From contig NZ_CP011805.1 of NCBI RefSeq assembly GCF_001028625.1, positions 1,364,001 through 1,428,000 on the forward strand: 64,000 bases of DNA, read 5' to 3'. The notes below the pieces were generated by a model, which worked only from the letters and a program-made list of their open reading frames with translations, did no database searches and was not told where the DNA came from. The position numbers were made by a program, and so were the translations under genes. The stretch is from Pelagerythrobacter marensis (lineage in GTDB: Bacteria; Pseudomonadota; Alphaproteobacteria; Sphingomonadales; Sphingomonadaceae). Positions 1-9,277 of the stretch are shown here, piece by piece (position 1 is the first letter of the stretch; each line of letters starts with the position of its first letter).

Positions 1-1260
<1,260 letters not shown>

Positions 1261-1266
1261 CGGTGT

Positions 1267-1572
1267 TTATCCCTTCATCCGGTTGACATCGTCGACCGCG
1301 ATCGTGCCCCGGCCACGGAAATAGATGACCAGGATCGCAAGCCCGATCGCAGCCTCCGCCGCCGCGACGGTCAGCACGAACATGGCGAAGACCTGCCCCG
1401 TCATGTCGCCCAGGAAGGCGCTGAACGCGACCAGGTTGATGTTCACCGCCAGCAGGATCAGTTCGATCGCCATCAGGATCACGATCACGTTCTTGCGGTT
1501 GAGGAAGATCCCCAGAACGCCCAGCACGAACAGCACCGCACTGACGACGACATAGTGTTCGATCCCGATCAC
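1267..1572 (-). CDS. nuoK: NADH-quinone oxidoreductase subunit K
   Basis: Small membrane subunit of complex I (101 aa, the usual family length), homologous to MrpC/ND4L. It shows three predicted transmembrane helices. The second carries the conserved Glu in the segment VIVILMAIELILLAVN and the third a second Glu in AAAEAAIGLAILV; both are known proton-path residues of this family. Its ATG overlaps the nuoJ stop by four bases, so translation is probably coupled. nuoL starts six bases after its stop. Confidence 0.97.
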   Translation of the reverse strand: MIGIEHYVVVSAVLFVLGVLGIFLNRKNVIVILMAIELILLAVNINLVAFSAFLGDMTGQVFAMFVLTVAAAEAAIGLAILVIYFRGRGTIAVDDVNRMKG

Positions 1573-2192
1573 AGTTCGACCCCCTTGCCGATTTCCGGCT
1601 TCTTCATTTCGGTCGCATCGCCGGGGCGGCGACGAACCTGCTTGCCGATATCCTGATGGCCGCGTGCGCCCGCCGGGCGTTCACGATGGGTCAGCGCGAT
1701 CGCGCCCACCATCGCCACCAGCAGGATGATGCCGGCGGTTTCGAACAGGAACAGGTATTTGCCGTAGAGCACTGTCCCCAGGCTTTCGATATTGCTGCGA
1801 TCCATCATCGGCGCCGCGCTGCCATCGGGCACGCCCAGCTCCAGCGCCCCGGCGCGGTAAGCACCGATGCCCAGCACCAGTTCGGCCAGCAGAACCAGCG
1901 CGATTGCGATGCCGAGCGGGAAATTCTTGATGAAGCCGGCGCGCAGTTCGGCGAAGTCGATGTCCAGCATCATGACAACGAAGAGGAACAGCACCGCGAC
2001 CGCGCCGACATAAACGATCACCAGCAGAGCGGCGATGAACTCGGCACCAACGATGACCATCAGGCCCGCTGCGTTGAAGAACGCCAGGATCAACCACAGC
2101 ACCGAATGCACGGGGTTGCGGGCCATTATCGTGAACACGCCGCTGGCAAGCACGAGAACCGCGAACAGATAGAAGGCGAGAGTCTGGATCAT
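1569..2192 (-). CDS. nuoJ: NADH-quinone oxidoreductase subunit J
   Basis: Membrane subunit of complex I (ND6 homologue), 207 aa. Five hydrophobic helices are visible, including the conserved third-helix stretch around VIVYVGAVAVLFLFVVMML, which holds the pi-bulge region of the family. The C-terminus after about residue 170 is a basic, hydrophilic tail (RERPAGARGHQDIGKQVRRR). It lies 15 bases after nuoI and overlaps nuoK by four bases. Confidence 0.95.
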   Translation of the reverse strand: MIQTLAFYLFAVLVLASGVFTIMARNPVHSVLWLILAFFNAAGLMVIVGAEFIAALLVIVYVGAVAVLFLFVVMMLDIDFAELRAGFIKNFPLGIAIALVLLAELVLGIGAYRAGALELGVPDGSAAPMMDRSNIESLGTVLYGKYLFLFETAGIILLVAMVGAIALTHRERPAGARGHQDIGKQVRRRPGDATEMKKPEIGKGVEL

Positions 2193-2207
2193 GGGTCGGC
2201 GCGGCCC

Positions 2208-2693
2208 CTATCGGTAGGGCGCATCGGCTTCAAGGTTCGCGGCAATGGCCCGCTCCCACTTGTCACCGTTCGCCAGCAGTTTCGCCTTGTCGTAAAGCAG
2301 TTCTTCGCGCGTTTCGGTCGCGTACTCGAAGTTCGGCCCTTCGACGATCGCATCCACAGGGCAGGCTTCCTGACAGAAACCGCAATAGATGCACTTGGTC
2401 ATGTCGATATCGTAACGCGTCGTGCGGCGGCTGCCATCGTCGCGCGGTTCGCTCTCGATCGTGATCGCCTGCGCCGGGCACACGGCCTCGCACAGCTTGC
2501 AGGCAATGCAGCGTTCTTCCCCATTGGGATAGCGGCGCAGCGCGTGCTCCCCACGGAAACGGGGGCTGATCGGGTTCTTCTCGAACGGATAATTGATCGT
2601 CGCCTTGGGCTTGAAGAAATACTTCAGCGTGAGGGCATGGGCCTTCACGAACTCCCACAGGGTGAACGATTTTATGAGATGGGCGACGCTCAT
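2208..2693 (-). CDS. nuoI: NADH-quinone oxidoreductase subunit I (two 4Fe-4S clusters)
   Basis: Peripheral-arm subunit of complex I carrying clusters N6a and N6b, 161 aa. Two ferredoxin motifs are intact: CIACKLCEAVCP (Cys62, 65, 68, 72) and CIYCGFCQEACP (Cys101, 104, 107, 111). A longer in-frame reading exists upstream, but that part is the reverse frame of nuoH. The real start is MSVAHLIKSF at 2693, whose ATG overlaps the nuoH TGA (ATGA). The family normally begins with this amphipathic membrane-contact helix. Confidence 0.96.
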   Translation of the reverse strand: MSVAHLIKSFTLWEFVKAHALTLKYFFKPKATINYPFEKNPISPRFRGEHALRRYPNGEERCIACKLCEAVCPAQAITIESEPRDDGSRRTTRYDIDMTKCIYCGFCQEACPVDAIVEGPNFEYATETREELLYDKAKLLANGDKWERAIAANLEADAPYR

Positions 2694-3748
2694 GCGGCGA
2701 CTCCGTAACGGGTGATCATCAGCCAGCCGCTCACCAGCACCACGAACAGCAGGCTCAGCGGCAGGAAGACCTTCCAGCCGAGGCGCATGAGCTGGTCGTA
2801 GCGGAAACGCGGGACTGTGGCCTTCACCCAGCTGAAGATCAAGAAGAACAGGAAGATCTTGGCGAAGAGCCAGATCCAGCCCGGAATATCGAACCACGGG
2901 ATCAGGTCCACGTTCAGCGGGGGCAGCCAGCCGCCGAAGAACAGGATCGCGTTGAGCGCGCACATCAGCAGGACATTGGCATATTCGCCCAGCCAGAAGA
3001 GCGCGAAGCTCATGCTCGAATATTCGGTCTGATACCCGGCGACCAGCTCGCTTTCCGCCTCAGTAAGGTCGAACGGGGCGCGCGCGGTTTCGGCCAGTGC
3101 GGAAATCAGGAACATGACCCAGATAGGGAACAGCAGCGGGTTGAAGAAGAACCCGTTGACGATGCCCAGCCCGTGGCCGCGCTGCGCCTCGATAATCCCG
3201 TTCATATTGTTCGTACCGGCCCACATGATCACGCAGACGAGGAGGAAACCGATCGAAACCTCGTAACTGATCATCTGCGCCGCTGCGCGCATGGCGGAAA
3301 AGAACGGGTACTTCGAGTTGGAAGCCCAGCCCGACACGACGACGCCGTAGACGCCGAGCGAACTGATCGCGAGGACATAGAGCAGGCCGATGTTGATATC
3401 GGCCAGCACTGCCTCGGGTCCGAAAGGAATGACGGCCCAGGCGAGCAACGCGACGGTGAAGGTCAGGATCGGCGCGATCAGGAACAGGCCCTTGTTTGCG
3501 GCCGAGGGGATGATCGTTTCCTGCAGGAAGACCTTGAGCCCATCGGCAAAGCTTTGCAGCAGGCCGAACGGGCCGACCACGTTGGGCCCACGCCGCAGCG
3601 CGATCGCAGCCCAGACCTTGCGGTCGACGTAGATGATCATCGCGACGGCCAGCATCAGCGGCAGTGCGATCAGCAGGATGCCGGCGATCGTGGCAACGAA
3701 CCACGCCCACTCGTAGCTCATGCCGAGAGATTGGAAGAAGGCGGTCAT
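2690..3748 (-). CDS. nuoH: NADH-quinone oxidoreductase subunit H
   Basis: Quinone-site membrane subunit of complex I (ND1 homologue), 352 aa. It has about eight transmembrane helices and the conserved loops LRRGPNVVGPFGLLQSFADG and ETARAPFDLTEAESELVAGY, which face the quinone chamber. Start is ATG at 3748 (MTAFFQSLGMSY); the upstream extension in frame lacks a good ribosome site. Unlike the other nuo genes here, it is separated from its upstream neighbour nuoG by 217 bases, which hold a promoter and a repeat pair. Its stop overlaps the nuoI start. Confidence 0.96.
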   Translation of the reverse strand: MTAFFQSLGMSYEWAWFVATIAGILLIALPLMLAVAMIIYVDRKVWAAIALRRGPNVVGPFGLLQSFADGLKVFLQETIIPSAANKGLFLIAPILTFTVALLAWAVIPFGPEAVLADINIGLLYVLAISSLGVYGVVVSGWASNSKYPFFSAMRAAAQMISYEVSIGFLLVCVIMWAGTNNMNGIIEAQRGHGLGIVNGFFFNPLLFPIWVMFLISALAETARAPFDLTEAESELVAGYQTEYSSMSFALFWLGEYANVLLMCALNAILFFGGWLPPLNVDLIPWFDIPGWIWLFAKIFLFFLIFSWVKATVPRFRYDQLMRLGWKVFLPLSLLFVVLVSGWLMITRYGVAA

Positions 3749-3777
3749 TACCTGCGACTCCCGAAAACCGACTTGGG

Positions 3778-3806
3778 AATATAACCAAATAGGTTGCAAA
3801 AGTCAA
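3778..3806 (-). promoter_or_regulatory. sigma70-type promoter inside the nuo operon, upstream of nuoH
   Basis: Read on the minus strand: TTGACT (3806-3801), a 17-base spacer, then TATATT (3783-3778). This is close to the classical sigma70 consensus and sits about 30 bases before the nuoH ATG in an AT-rich patch unlike the rest of the window. It would allow nuoHIJKL to be expressed separately from nuoA-G. Prediction from sequence only. Confidence 0.7.
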
Positions 3807-3833
3807 GAACAAAATGCGAACAAATGCGCATAG

Positions 3834-3951
3834 TCCTCCCCTTCTGGGGGAGGGGGACCGCGACGCGAAGCGTCGTGGTGGAGGGGGTGTACGCCTGGAA
3901 CGCCCCCTCAGTCAGCGCTACGCGCTGCCAGCTCCCCCAGTGGGGGAGCAT
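3834..3951. repeat. REP-like inverted repeat pair between nuoG and nuoH
   Basis: Two mirror-image units. The left unit (about 3834-3890) has hairpin CTCCCC-TTCTG-GGGGAG, then CGCGACG-CGAAG-CGTCGTG, then GGAGGGGG. The right unit (about 3902-3951) has CCCCCTC, then CAGCGC-TAC-GCGCTG, then GCTCCCCCAGTGGGGGAGC. Each unit pairs a G-rich stem with a second stem, as in bacterial REP/BIME elements. GGAGGGGG-flanked hairpins of this general kind are common between sphingomonad genes (established in general; copy number here unknown). No open reading frame across it looks real. Confidence 0.75.
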
Positions 3952-3965
3952 CTGAGTGACGCCAA

Positions 3966-5963
3966 TCATTCCGCCGCCTCCAGGATTTCCTCGCCGTGGA
4001 GCAATTCGGCCGAACACTGTTGCATCACCGCGCTGGCACGGGCGATGGGATTGGTGAGGTAGAAGTCTGCGATAGGATACGAAATTCGCCCCTCGGCTTT
4101 AACCGACTTCGCCTTGGGCAGCTTGCCGTAATCGGCGAGGCCTTCTTCGCCCAACGCGGGCACTTCGGCAATCATCGCGGCCTGCAGCTCGGCGAAGCTG
4201 TCGAAGCCGACCTCTACCCCCAAGGCATCGGCCAGCGCGCGCAGGATCGTCCAGTCCTCCCGCGCATCGCCCGGTGCAAACACAGCCTTTTCGGCGAACT
4301 GCACGCGCCCTTCGGTGTTGACGTACGTACCGTCTTTTTCGGCATAGCTCGCCGCCGGCAGGATGATATCCGCCGCGTGCGCGCCCTTGTCGCCGTGGTG
4401 GCCGATATAGACTTTCAGGCTCTGGTCGAACGCCGACCAGTCGACCTCGTCCGCACCAAGTGCCAGCACAACTTTCGGCTGCGCCTTCGCGATATCGGCC
4501 ATCCCGCCCTTCTGCGCGTAACCGAGCATGAGCCCGCCCATCCGCGCCGCGGCAGTGTGAAGCACGTTGAAGCCGTTCCAGCCATCGCGCCGCCAGCCCT
4601 GCGACAGCCCAAGCGCGGCGTCGAAGGCGCCCGCGGCAAGCCCACCTGCGCCGACGATCACTGCAGGACGTTCCGCCTTGTCGAAAGCGTCGGCCACGTG
4701 TTCGGGAAGATCGTGCAGGATGCCTGCATCTTCGCCCAGAAACTCGGCCGGATAAGTCGTTTCCCAGTGCGGGCCGACCACGAAGACTTTCGCCCCGCGC
4801 TTCACCGCCTTGCGCAGCCGCACGTTGACCAGCGCCGCTTCGTGCCGGACATTGCTGCCGACGATCAGAACGGCGTCGGCGGTTTCGATCCCGGCAAAGG
4901 TCGAATTGAACGCGACCGCCGCCATATTGTCGGCGGGATAATCCATCCCGGTCTGCCGCCCTTCAAGCAGTGTGGAGCCCATTGCGCCGAGCAGGGTCTT
5001 CGCCGCGAACATCGTTTCGCAATCGACCAGATCGCCTGCGATCGCGGCGATACTGGCACCCGGCTTTGCCTTGGCAATGGCCTTGAACGCCTCTTCCCAA
5101 CTCGCCTGCTGGAGCTTGCCGCGCTTGCGGATCCAGACCTTGTCGAGCCGGCGACGGGTCAGGCCATCGACCATGTAGCGGCCCTTGTCCGACAGCCATT
5201 CTTCGTTGACGTCGTCGTTATTGCGCGGGAGCGCGCGCATGACTTCGCGGCCCCTGCTGTCGAGCCGGATATTCGCCCCGACCGCGTCGCTGACGTCGAT
5301 CGAAAGCGTCTTCTTCAGCTCCCACGGCCGTGCCTCGAAGGCATAGGGGCGGCTGGTCAGCGCGCCGACCGGGCACAAGTCGATCACATTGGCCGACAGC
5401 TCGTGCTGGGCCGCCTGTTCGAGGTAGGTCGTGATCTGCATGTCTTCGCCGCGACCGACAGCGCCGATCTCGTCCACGCCCGCAATCTCTTCGGAGAAAC
5501 GGACACAGCGGGTGCAGTGGATGCAGCGGGTCATGATCGTCTTGATCAGCGGGCCCATGTACTTTTCGGTCACCGCGCGCTTGTTTTCTTCATAGCGCGA
5601 GCCGCCGCGGCCGTAGGCGACGGCCTGATCCTGCAAGTCGCACTCGCCGCCCTGATCGCAGATCGGGCAATCGAGCGGATGGTTGATGAGCAGGAATTCC
5701 ATCACGCCTTCGCGCGCGGTCTTGACCATCTGGCTGTCGGTGCGGATTTCCTGGCCGTCGGTGGCCGGCAGGGCGCAGCTTGCCTGCGGCTTGGGCGGCC
5801 CGGGCTTCACTTCGACCAGGCACATGCGGCAATTGCCGGCAATGCTGAGCCGTTCGTGATAGCAGAAGCGCGGAATTTCCTTCCCCGCCAGCTCGCACGC
5901 CTGCAACACGGTCGCGCCGTCGGGAACCTCGATTTCCTGACCGTCTACGGTGACTTTAGGCAT
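3966..5963 (-). CDS. nuoG: NADH-quinone oxidoreductase subunit G
   Basis: Large iron-sulfur subunit of the complex I NADH-dehydrogenase module, 665 aa. The N-terminal 2Fe-2S ferredoxin domain has CYHERLSIAGNCRMC. It is followed by the HxxxCxxCxxxxxC motif in HPLDCPICDQGGECDLQD and a 4Fe-4S set in TRCIHCTRC with the later CPVGAL. The C-terminal two thirds is a molybdopterin-oxidoreductase-like domain without cofactor residues, as usual for NuoG. It overlaps the nuoF stop by one base. The C-terminus ends next to the repeat-bearing gap. Confidence 0.96.
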   Translation of the reverse strand: MPKVTVDGQEIEVPDGATVLQACELAGKEIPRFCYHERLSIAGNCRMCLVEVKPGPPKPQASCALPATDGQEIRTDSQMVKTAREGVMEFLLINHPLDCPICDQGGECDLQDQAVAYGRGGSRYEENKRAVTEKYMGPLIKTIMTRCIHCTRCVRFSEEIAGVDEIGAVGRGEDMQITTYLEQAAQHELSANVIDLCPVGALTSRPYAFEARPWELKKTLSIDVSDAVGANIRLDSRGREVMRALPRNNDDVNEEWLSDKGRYMVDGLTRRRLDKVWIRKRGKLQQASWEEAFKAIAKAKPGASIAAIAGDLVDCETMFAAKTLLGAMGSTLLEGRQTGMDYPADNMAAVAFNSTFAGIETADAVLIVGSNVRHEAALVNVRLRKAVKRGAKVFVVGPHWETTYPAEFLGEDAGILHDLPEHVADAFDKAERPAVIVGAGGLAAGAFDAALGLSQGWRRDGWNGFNVLHTAAARMGGLMLGYAQKGGMADIAKAQPKVVLALGADEVDWSAFDQSLKVYIGHHGDKGAHAADIILPAASYAEKDGTYVNTEGRVQFAEKAVFAPGDAREDWTILRALADALGVEVGFDSFAELQAAMIAEVPALGEEGLADYGKLPKAKSVKAEGRISYPIADFYLTNPIARASAVMQQCSAELLHGEEILEAAE

Positions 5964-7258
5964 TATTCCGCGGCCTCCGCGAATTGCGCGTTATGTTCTT
6001 CGATCCGGCGTTCCAGCTCGGGGCGGAAGTGGCGGATGAGGCCCTGGATCGGCCAGGCCGCCGCGTCGCCCAGGGCGCAGATCGTGTGGCCTTCCACCTG
6101 CTTGGTCACCTGATGAAGCATGTCGATTTCCTCGATCGCCGCATCGCCCGTGCGCAGGCGCTCCATCACGCGCCACATCCACCCGGTGCCCTCGCGGCAG
6201 GGGGTGCACTGGCCGCAGCTCTCGTGCTTGTAGAAATAGCTGATCCGGCTGATCGCGCGGACCACGTCGGTGGACTTGTCCATCACGATCACGCCCGCCG
6301 TGCCGAGGCCGGAGCCGAGTTCCTTCAGCCCGTCGAAATCCATCGGGGCATCCATGATCTGCTCTGCCGGCACCAGCGGCACCGACGACCCGCCGGGGAT
6401 AACGGCGAGCAGATTGTCCCACCCGCCGCGAATGCCGCCGCAATGCTTCTCGATCAATTCGCGGAACGGGATGCTCATCGCTTCCTCGACCACGCAGGGT
6501 TTTTCCACGTGGCCGGAGATCTGGAACAGCTTGGTGCCTGCGTTGTTCTCCCGCCCGAAGCCGGAGAACCAGCTCGCGCCGCGACGCAGGATCGTGGGGA
6601 CGACGGCAATCGATTCCACGTTGTTCACCGTGGTCGGGCAGCCGTAGAGGCCGGCCCCGGCCGGGAACGGCGGCTTGAGCCGCGGCTGCCCCTTTTTGCC
6701 TTCGAGGCTTTCGATCATCGCGGTTTCTTCGCCGCAGATATAGGCGCCCGCGCCGCGGTGCATGAACACGTCGAAATCGTATCCGGTACCGCTGGCATTC
6801 TTCCCGATCAGACCGGCATCGTACGCCTCGTCGATCGCCGCCTGCAGCGTCTCCGCCTCGCGGATGAACTCACCGCGAATGTAGATGTAGGCGGCCCGCG
6901 CGCGCATCGCGAAGCCGGCGCAGAGCGCACCTTCGATCAGCTTGTGCGGATCATGGCGGATGATTTCGCGGTCCTTGCACGATCCGGGTTCGGATTCGTC
7001 GGCGTTGATGACCAGAAAGCTGGGCCGCCCGTCCTTACTTTCCTTGGGCATGAACGACCACTTGAGACCGGTCGGGAATCCCGCCCCGCCGCGCCCGCGC
7101 AAGCCCGAAGCCTTCATCTCGTCGATGATGGCGTCCTGCCCTCGCCCGATCAGCGCCTTGGTATCATCCCAGTCGCCGCGCGCCTGCGCCGCCTTCAGGC
7201 CCCAGTCCTGGAAGCCGTAAAGATTGGTGAAAATGCGATCCTTGTCAGCGAGACTCAC
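5963..7258 (-). CDS. nuoF: NADH-quinone oxidoreductase subunit F (NADH/FMN site)
   Basis: NADH-binding flavoprotein of complex I, 431 aa. The nucleotide/FMN loop GLRGRGGAGFPTGLKWSF and NADESEPGSCKDREI are near the N-terminus, the second FMN-binding segment is around GAGAYICGEETAM, and the 4Fe-4S motif ESCGQCTPCREG lies near the C-terminal quarter. Start is GTG at 7258 (VSLADKDRIFTN), preceded by GGGAGG and overlapping the stop of the 46-aa ORF as GTGA. A longer reading upstream belongs to the reverse frame of other genes. Confidence 0.96.
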   Translation of the reverse strand: MSLADKDRIFTNLYGFQDWGLKAAQARGDWDDTKALIGRGQDAIIDEMKASGLRGRGGAGFPTGLKWSFMPKESKDGRPSFLVINADESEPGSCKDREIIRHDPHKLIEGALCAGFAMRARAAYIYIRGEFIREAETLQAAIDEAYDAGLIGKNASGTGYDFDVFMHRGAGAYICGEETAMIESLEGKKGQPRLKPPFPAGAGLYGCPTTVNNVESIAVVPTILRRGASWFSGFGRENNAGTKLFQISGHVEKPCVVEEAMSIPFRELIEKHCGGIRGGWDNLLAVIPGGSSVPLVPAEQIMDAPMDFDGLKELGSGLGTAGVIVMDKSTDVVRAISRISYFYKHESCGQCTPCREGTGWMWRVMERLRTGDAAIEEIDMLHQVTKQVEGHTICALGDAAAWPIQGLIRHFRPELERRIEEHNAQFAEAAE

Positions 7259-7395
7259 GCGAAACCTCCCTGCGAAACGAACCAGACCGCCGCGACGGCG
7301 ATCAGCGCGATCGCGCCGAACTTGACCAGACCGACGAGAACCTTCCACGCGATGAACACCAGGATCAGCGCGACGATGATGGTGACGATGTCCAT
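7255..7395 (-). CDS. 46-aa hydrophobic membrane protein between nuoE and nuoF
   Basis: Begins MDIVTIIVALILVFIAWK and ends in SQGGFA. It is almost wholly hydrophobic, with two short predicted helices broken by KVLVGLVKFG. Its ATG overlaps the nuoE TAA by one base (TAATG) and its TGA overlaps the nuoF GTG (GTGA), so it is embedded in the operon with tight translational coupling on both sides. That packing is the main evidence that it is expressed. I do not recognise a family. A role in complex I assembly or stability is possible because of context, not shown. Confidence 0.7.
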   Translation of the reverse strand: MDIVTIIVALILVFIAWKVLVGLVKFGAIALIAVAAVWFVSQGGFA

Positions 7396-8063
7396 TACCA
7401 TTCGCCCCGGTAGTCGTGATTGCCCTCGACCATTTCCTTCAGCGTGCTCGGGCCGCCGAGCGGCTCGCTGGTGTGGCGACCGGGTTCCTGCGTGCCAGCT
7501 TTGGGCTGCTCGCCCCTGGCCAGCGCGTCGAGCACCGCATCGAGCCGCTCGGGCGTGAGGTCCTCGTAGTTGTCGTCGTTGATCTGGACCATCGGCGCGG
7601 TCGCGCAATTGCCCATGCATTCGACTTCGGTGAGGGTCCAAAGCCCGTCTTCCGACACCGCGCCCTTCTTCATGCCGCGCTTCTTGCACGCTTCCATCAG
7701 CCCGTCCGACCCGCGCAACATGCACGGCGTCGTACCGCAGACCTGCACGTGGTACTTACCCACGGGCTTCAGGTTGTACATGAAATAGAAGGTCGCGACT
7801 TCGAGCACGCGGATCACCGGCATGTCGAGATAATCGGCGACATATTCGATCACCGGCAGCGGCAGCCAGCCCTGCGTGTTGGTTTCGTCGCCGACCTGCC
7901 GCTGCGCAAGGTCGAGCAGCGGCATCACGGCGGAGCGCTGGCGCCCCTCGGGATAGCGCGCGATCGCCTTGTCGGCTTTCGCCTTGTAGTCCGTCGTGAA
8001 CGCGAACGAACCCCAGCGCTCTCGCAGCTCGGGGGTATCGGGGGTGGGTTGACGGTCAGCCAT
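7395..8063 (-). CDS. nuoE: NADH-quinone oxidoreductase subunit E
   Basis: 24-kDa-type thioredoxin-fold subunit of the NADH module, 222 aa, holding 2Fe-2S cluster N1a. The ligands are visible as Cys109-xxxx-Cys114 (CGTTPC) and Cys149-xxx-Cys153 (CMGNC). The last 40 residues form a polar tail (GEQPKAGTQEPGRHTSEPLGG) ending YRGEW, beyond the fold. One-base overlap with nuoD (stop of D with start of E region) keeps it in the operon. Confidence 0.96.
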   Translation of the reverse strand: MADRQPTPDTPELRERWGSFAFTTDYKAKADKAIARYPEGRQRSAVMPLLDLAQRQVGDETNTQGWLPLPVIEYVADYLDMPVIRVLEVATFYFMYNLKPVGKYHVQVCGTTPCMLRGSDGLMEACKKRGMKKGAVSEDGLWTLTEVECMGNCATAPMVQINDDNYEDLTPERLDAVLDALARGEQPKAGTQEPGRHTSEPLGGPSTLKEMVEGNHDYRGEW

Positions 8064-9277
8064 CAGCGATCACACTCCCCGAAGACGACGTCGATGGCGC
8101 CGAGGATGGCGGTGGCATCGGGCAGCATGTGGCCTTTCGACATGAAATCCATTGCCTGCAGGTGGCTGAAGGCCGTCGGGCGGATCTTGCAGCGATAGGG
8201 TTTATTCGACCCGTCGCTGACCAGGTACACGCCGAATTCGCCCTTCGGGCTTTCGGTCGCGACGTAGACTTCGCCCGCGGGCACGTGGAACCCCTCGGTA
8301 TAGAGCTTGAAGTGGTGGATCAGCGCTTCCATCGACTGCTTCATCTCGCCGCGCTTGGGCGGGGAGACTTTGCCGTCGGTGCTGGCGATCGGCCCTTCGG
8401 GCATTTCGGCCAGGCACTGCTTGATGATTTTCGCGCTTTCGTAGACTTCCTTCACCCGCACCATGAACCGGTCGTAGCAGTCCGAATTGGTGCCGACGGG
8501 AATCTCGAAATCCATCCGGTCATAGACGTCGTAGGGCTGCGACTTGCGCAGGTCCCACGGAATGCCGGCGGCGCGGATCAGCGGGCCGGAGAACCCCCAG
8601 CGCAGCGCGTCTTCCTTGCTCACCACCGCGATATCGACGTTGCGCTGCTTGAAGATGCGGTTGTCGAGCACCAGGCTCATCGCGTCGCCGAACAGTTCGG
8701 GCAGGCGCCCGTCGACCCAGTCGCCGATGTCGGTCAGCAGCTTCAGCGGAACGTCCTGGTGGACGCCGCCGGGGCGGAACCACGCGCTGTGCATCCGCGC
8801 GCCAGAGGCCCGCTCGAAGAAATTCATGCAGTCTTCGCGCAGCTCGAACACCCAAAGATTGGGCGTCATCGCGCCCACGTCCATCACATGCGCGCCGATG
8901 TTCAGCATGTGGTTCGAAATGCGCGTCAGCTCCGCAAACAGGACCCGCAGGTACTGGGCGCGGATCGGCACTTCCACATTGAGCAGCTTCTCGATTGCCA
9001 GGACGTAGCTGTGTTCCTGACACAGCGGCGAACAGTAATCGAGCCGGTCGAAATAGGGCAGTGCCTGCAGGTAGGTCTTGTGTTCGATCAGCTTCTCGGT
9101 CCCGCGGTGCAGCAGGCCGACGTGCGGATCGATCCGTTCGATGATCTCGCCATCAAGCTCCATCACCATGCGCAGCACGCCGTGCGCCGCAGGGTGCTGG
9201 GGTCCGAAGTTGATCGTGTAGTTGGAGATCACCTCGCCTTCGGTGGTCGGCGAGGCTTCGGCTACGAAACCGCTCAT
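8063..9277 (-). CDS. nuoD: NADH-quinone oxidoreductase subunit D
   Basis: 49-kDa-type subunit lining the quinone pocket of complex I, 404 aa. It contains the family signature FGPQHPAAHGVLR near residue 30, with the quinone-head His, and HVGLLHRGTEKLIE further on. The nickel-hydrogenase ancestry is visible in the C-terminus, ATAILGAIDVVFGECDR, without the hydrogenase cysteines, as expected. The ATG overlaps the nuoC stop by four bases. Confidence 0.97.
   Translation of the reverse strand: MSGFVAEASPTTEGEVISNYTINFGPQHPAAHGVLRMVMELDGEIIERIDPHVGLLHRGTEKLIEHKTYLQALPYFDRLDYCSPLCQEHSYVLAIEKLLNVEVPIRAQYLRVLFAELTRISNHMLNIGAHVMDVGAMTPNLWVFELREDCMNFFERASGARMHSAWFRPGGVHQDVPLKLLTDIGDWVDGRLPELFGDAMSLVLDNRIFKQRNVDIAVVSKEDALRWGFSGPLIRAAGIPWDLRKSQPYDVYDRMDFEIPVGTNSDCYDRFMVRVKEVYESAKIIKQCLAEMPEGPIASTDGKVSPPKRGEMKQSMEALIHHFKLYTEGFHVPAGEVYVATESPKGEFGVYLVSDGSNKPYRCKIRPTAFSHLQAMDFMSKGHMLPDATAILGAIDVVFGECDR

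Noticed and set aside
2694..2963. N-terminal extension of nuoI
   Set aside because: The added 90 residues are an alternative frame of nuoH; the ATGA overlap at 2690-2693 gives the normal start.
3996..6113. Plus-strand open frame of 705 codons opposite nuoG
   Set aside because: Composition typical of a shadow frame, no family motif, and nuoG on the other strand has all its cluster ligands.
5984..7558. Plus-strand open frame of 524 codons opposite nuoF
   Set aside because: Covers parts of three real minus-strand genes and has no recognisable domain.
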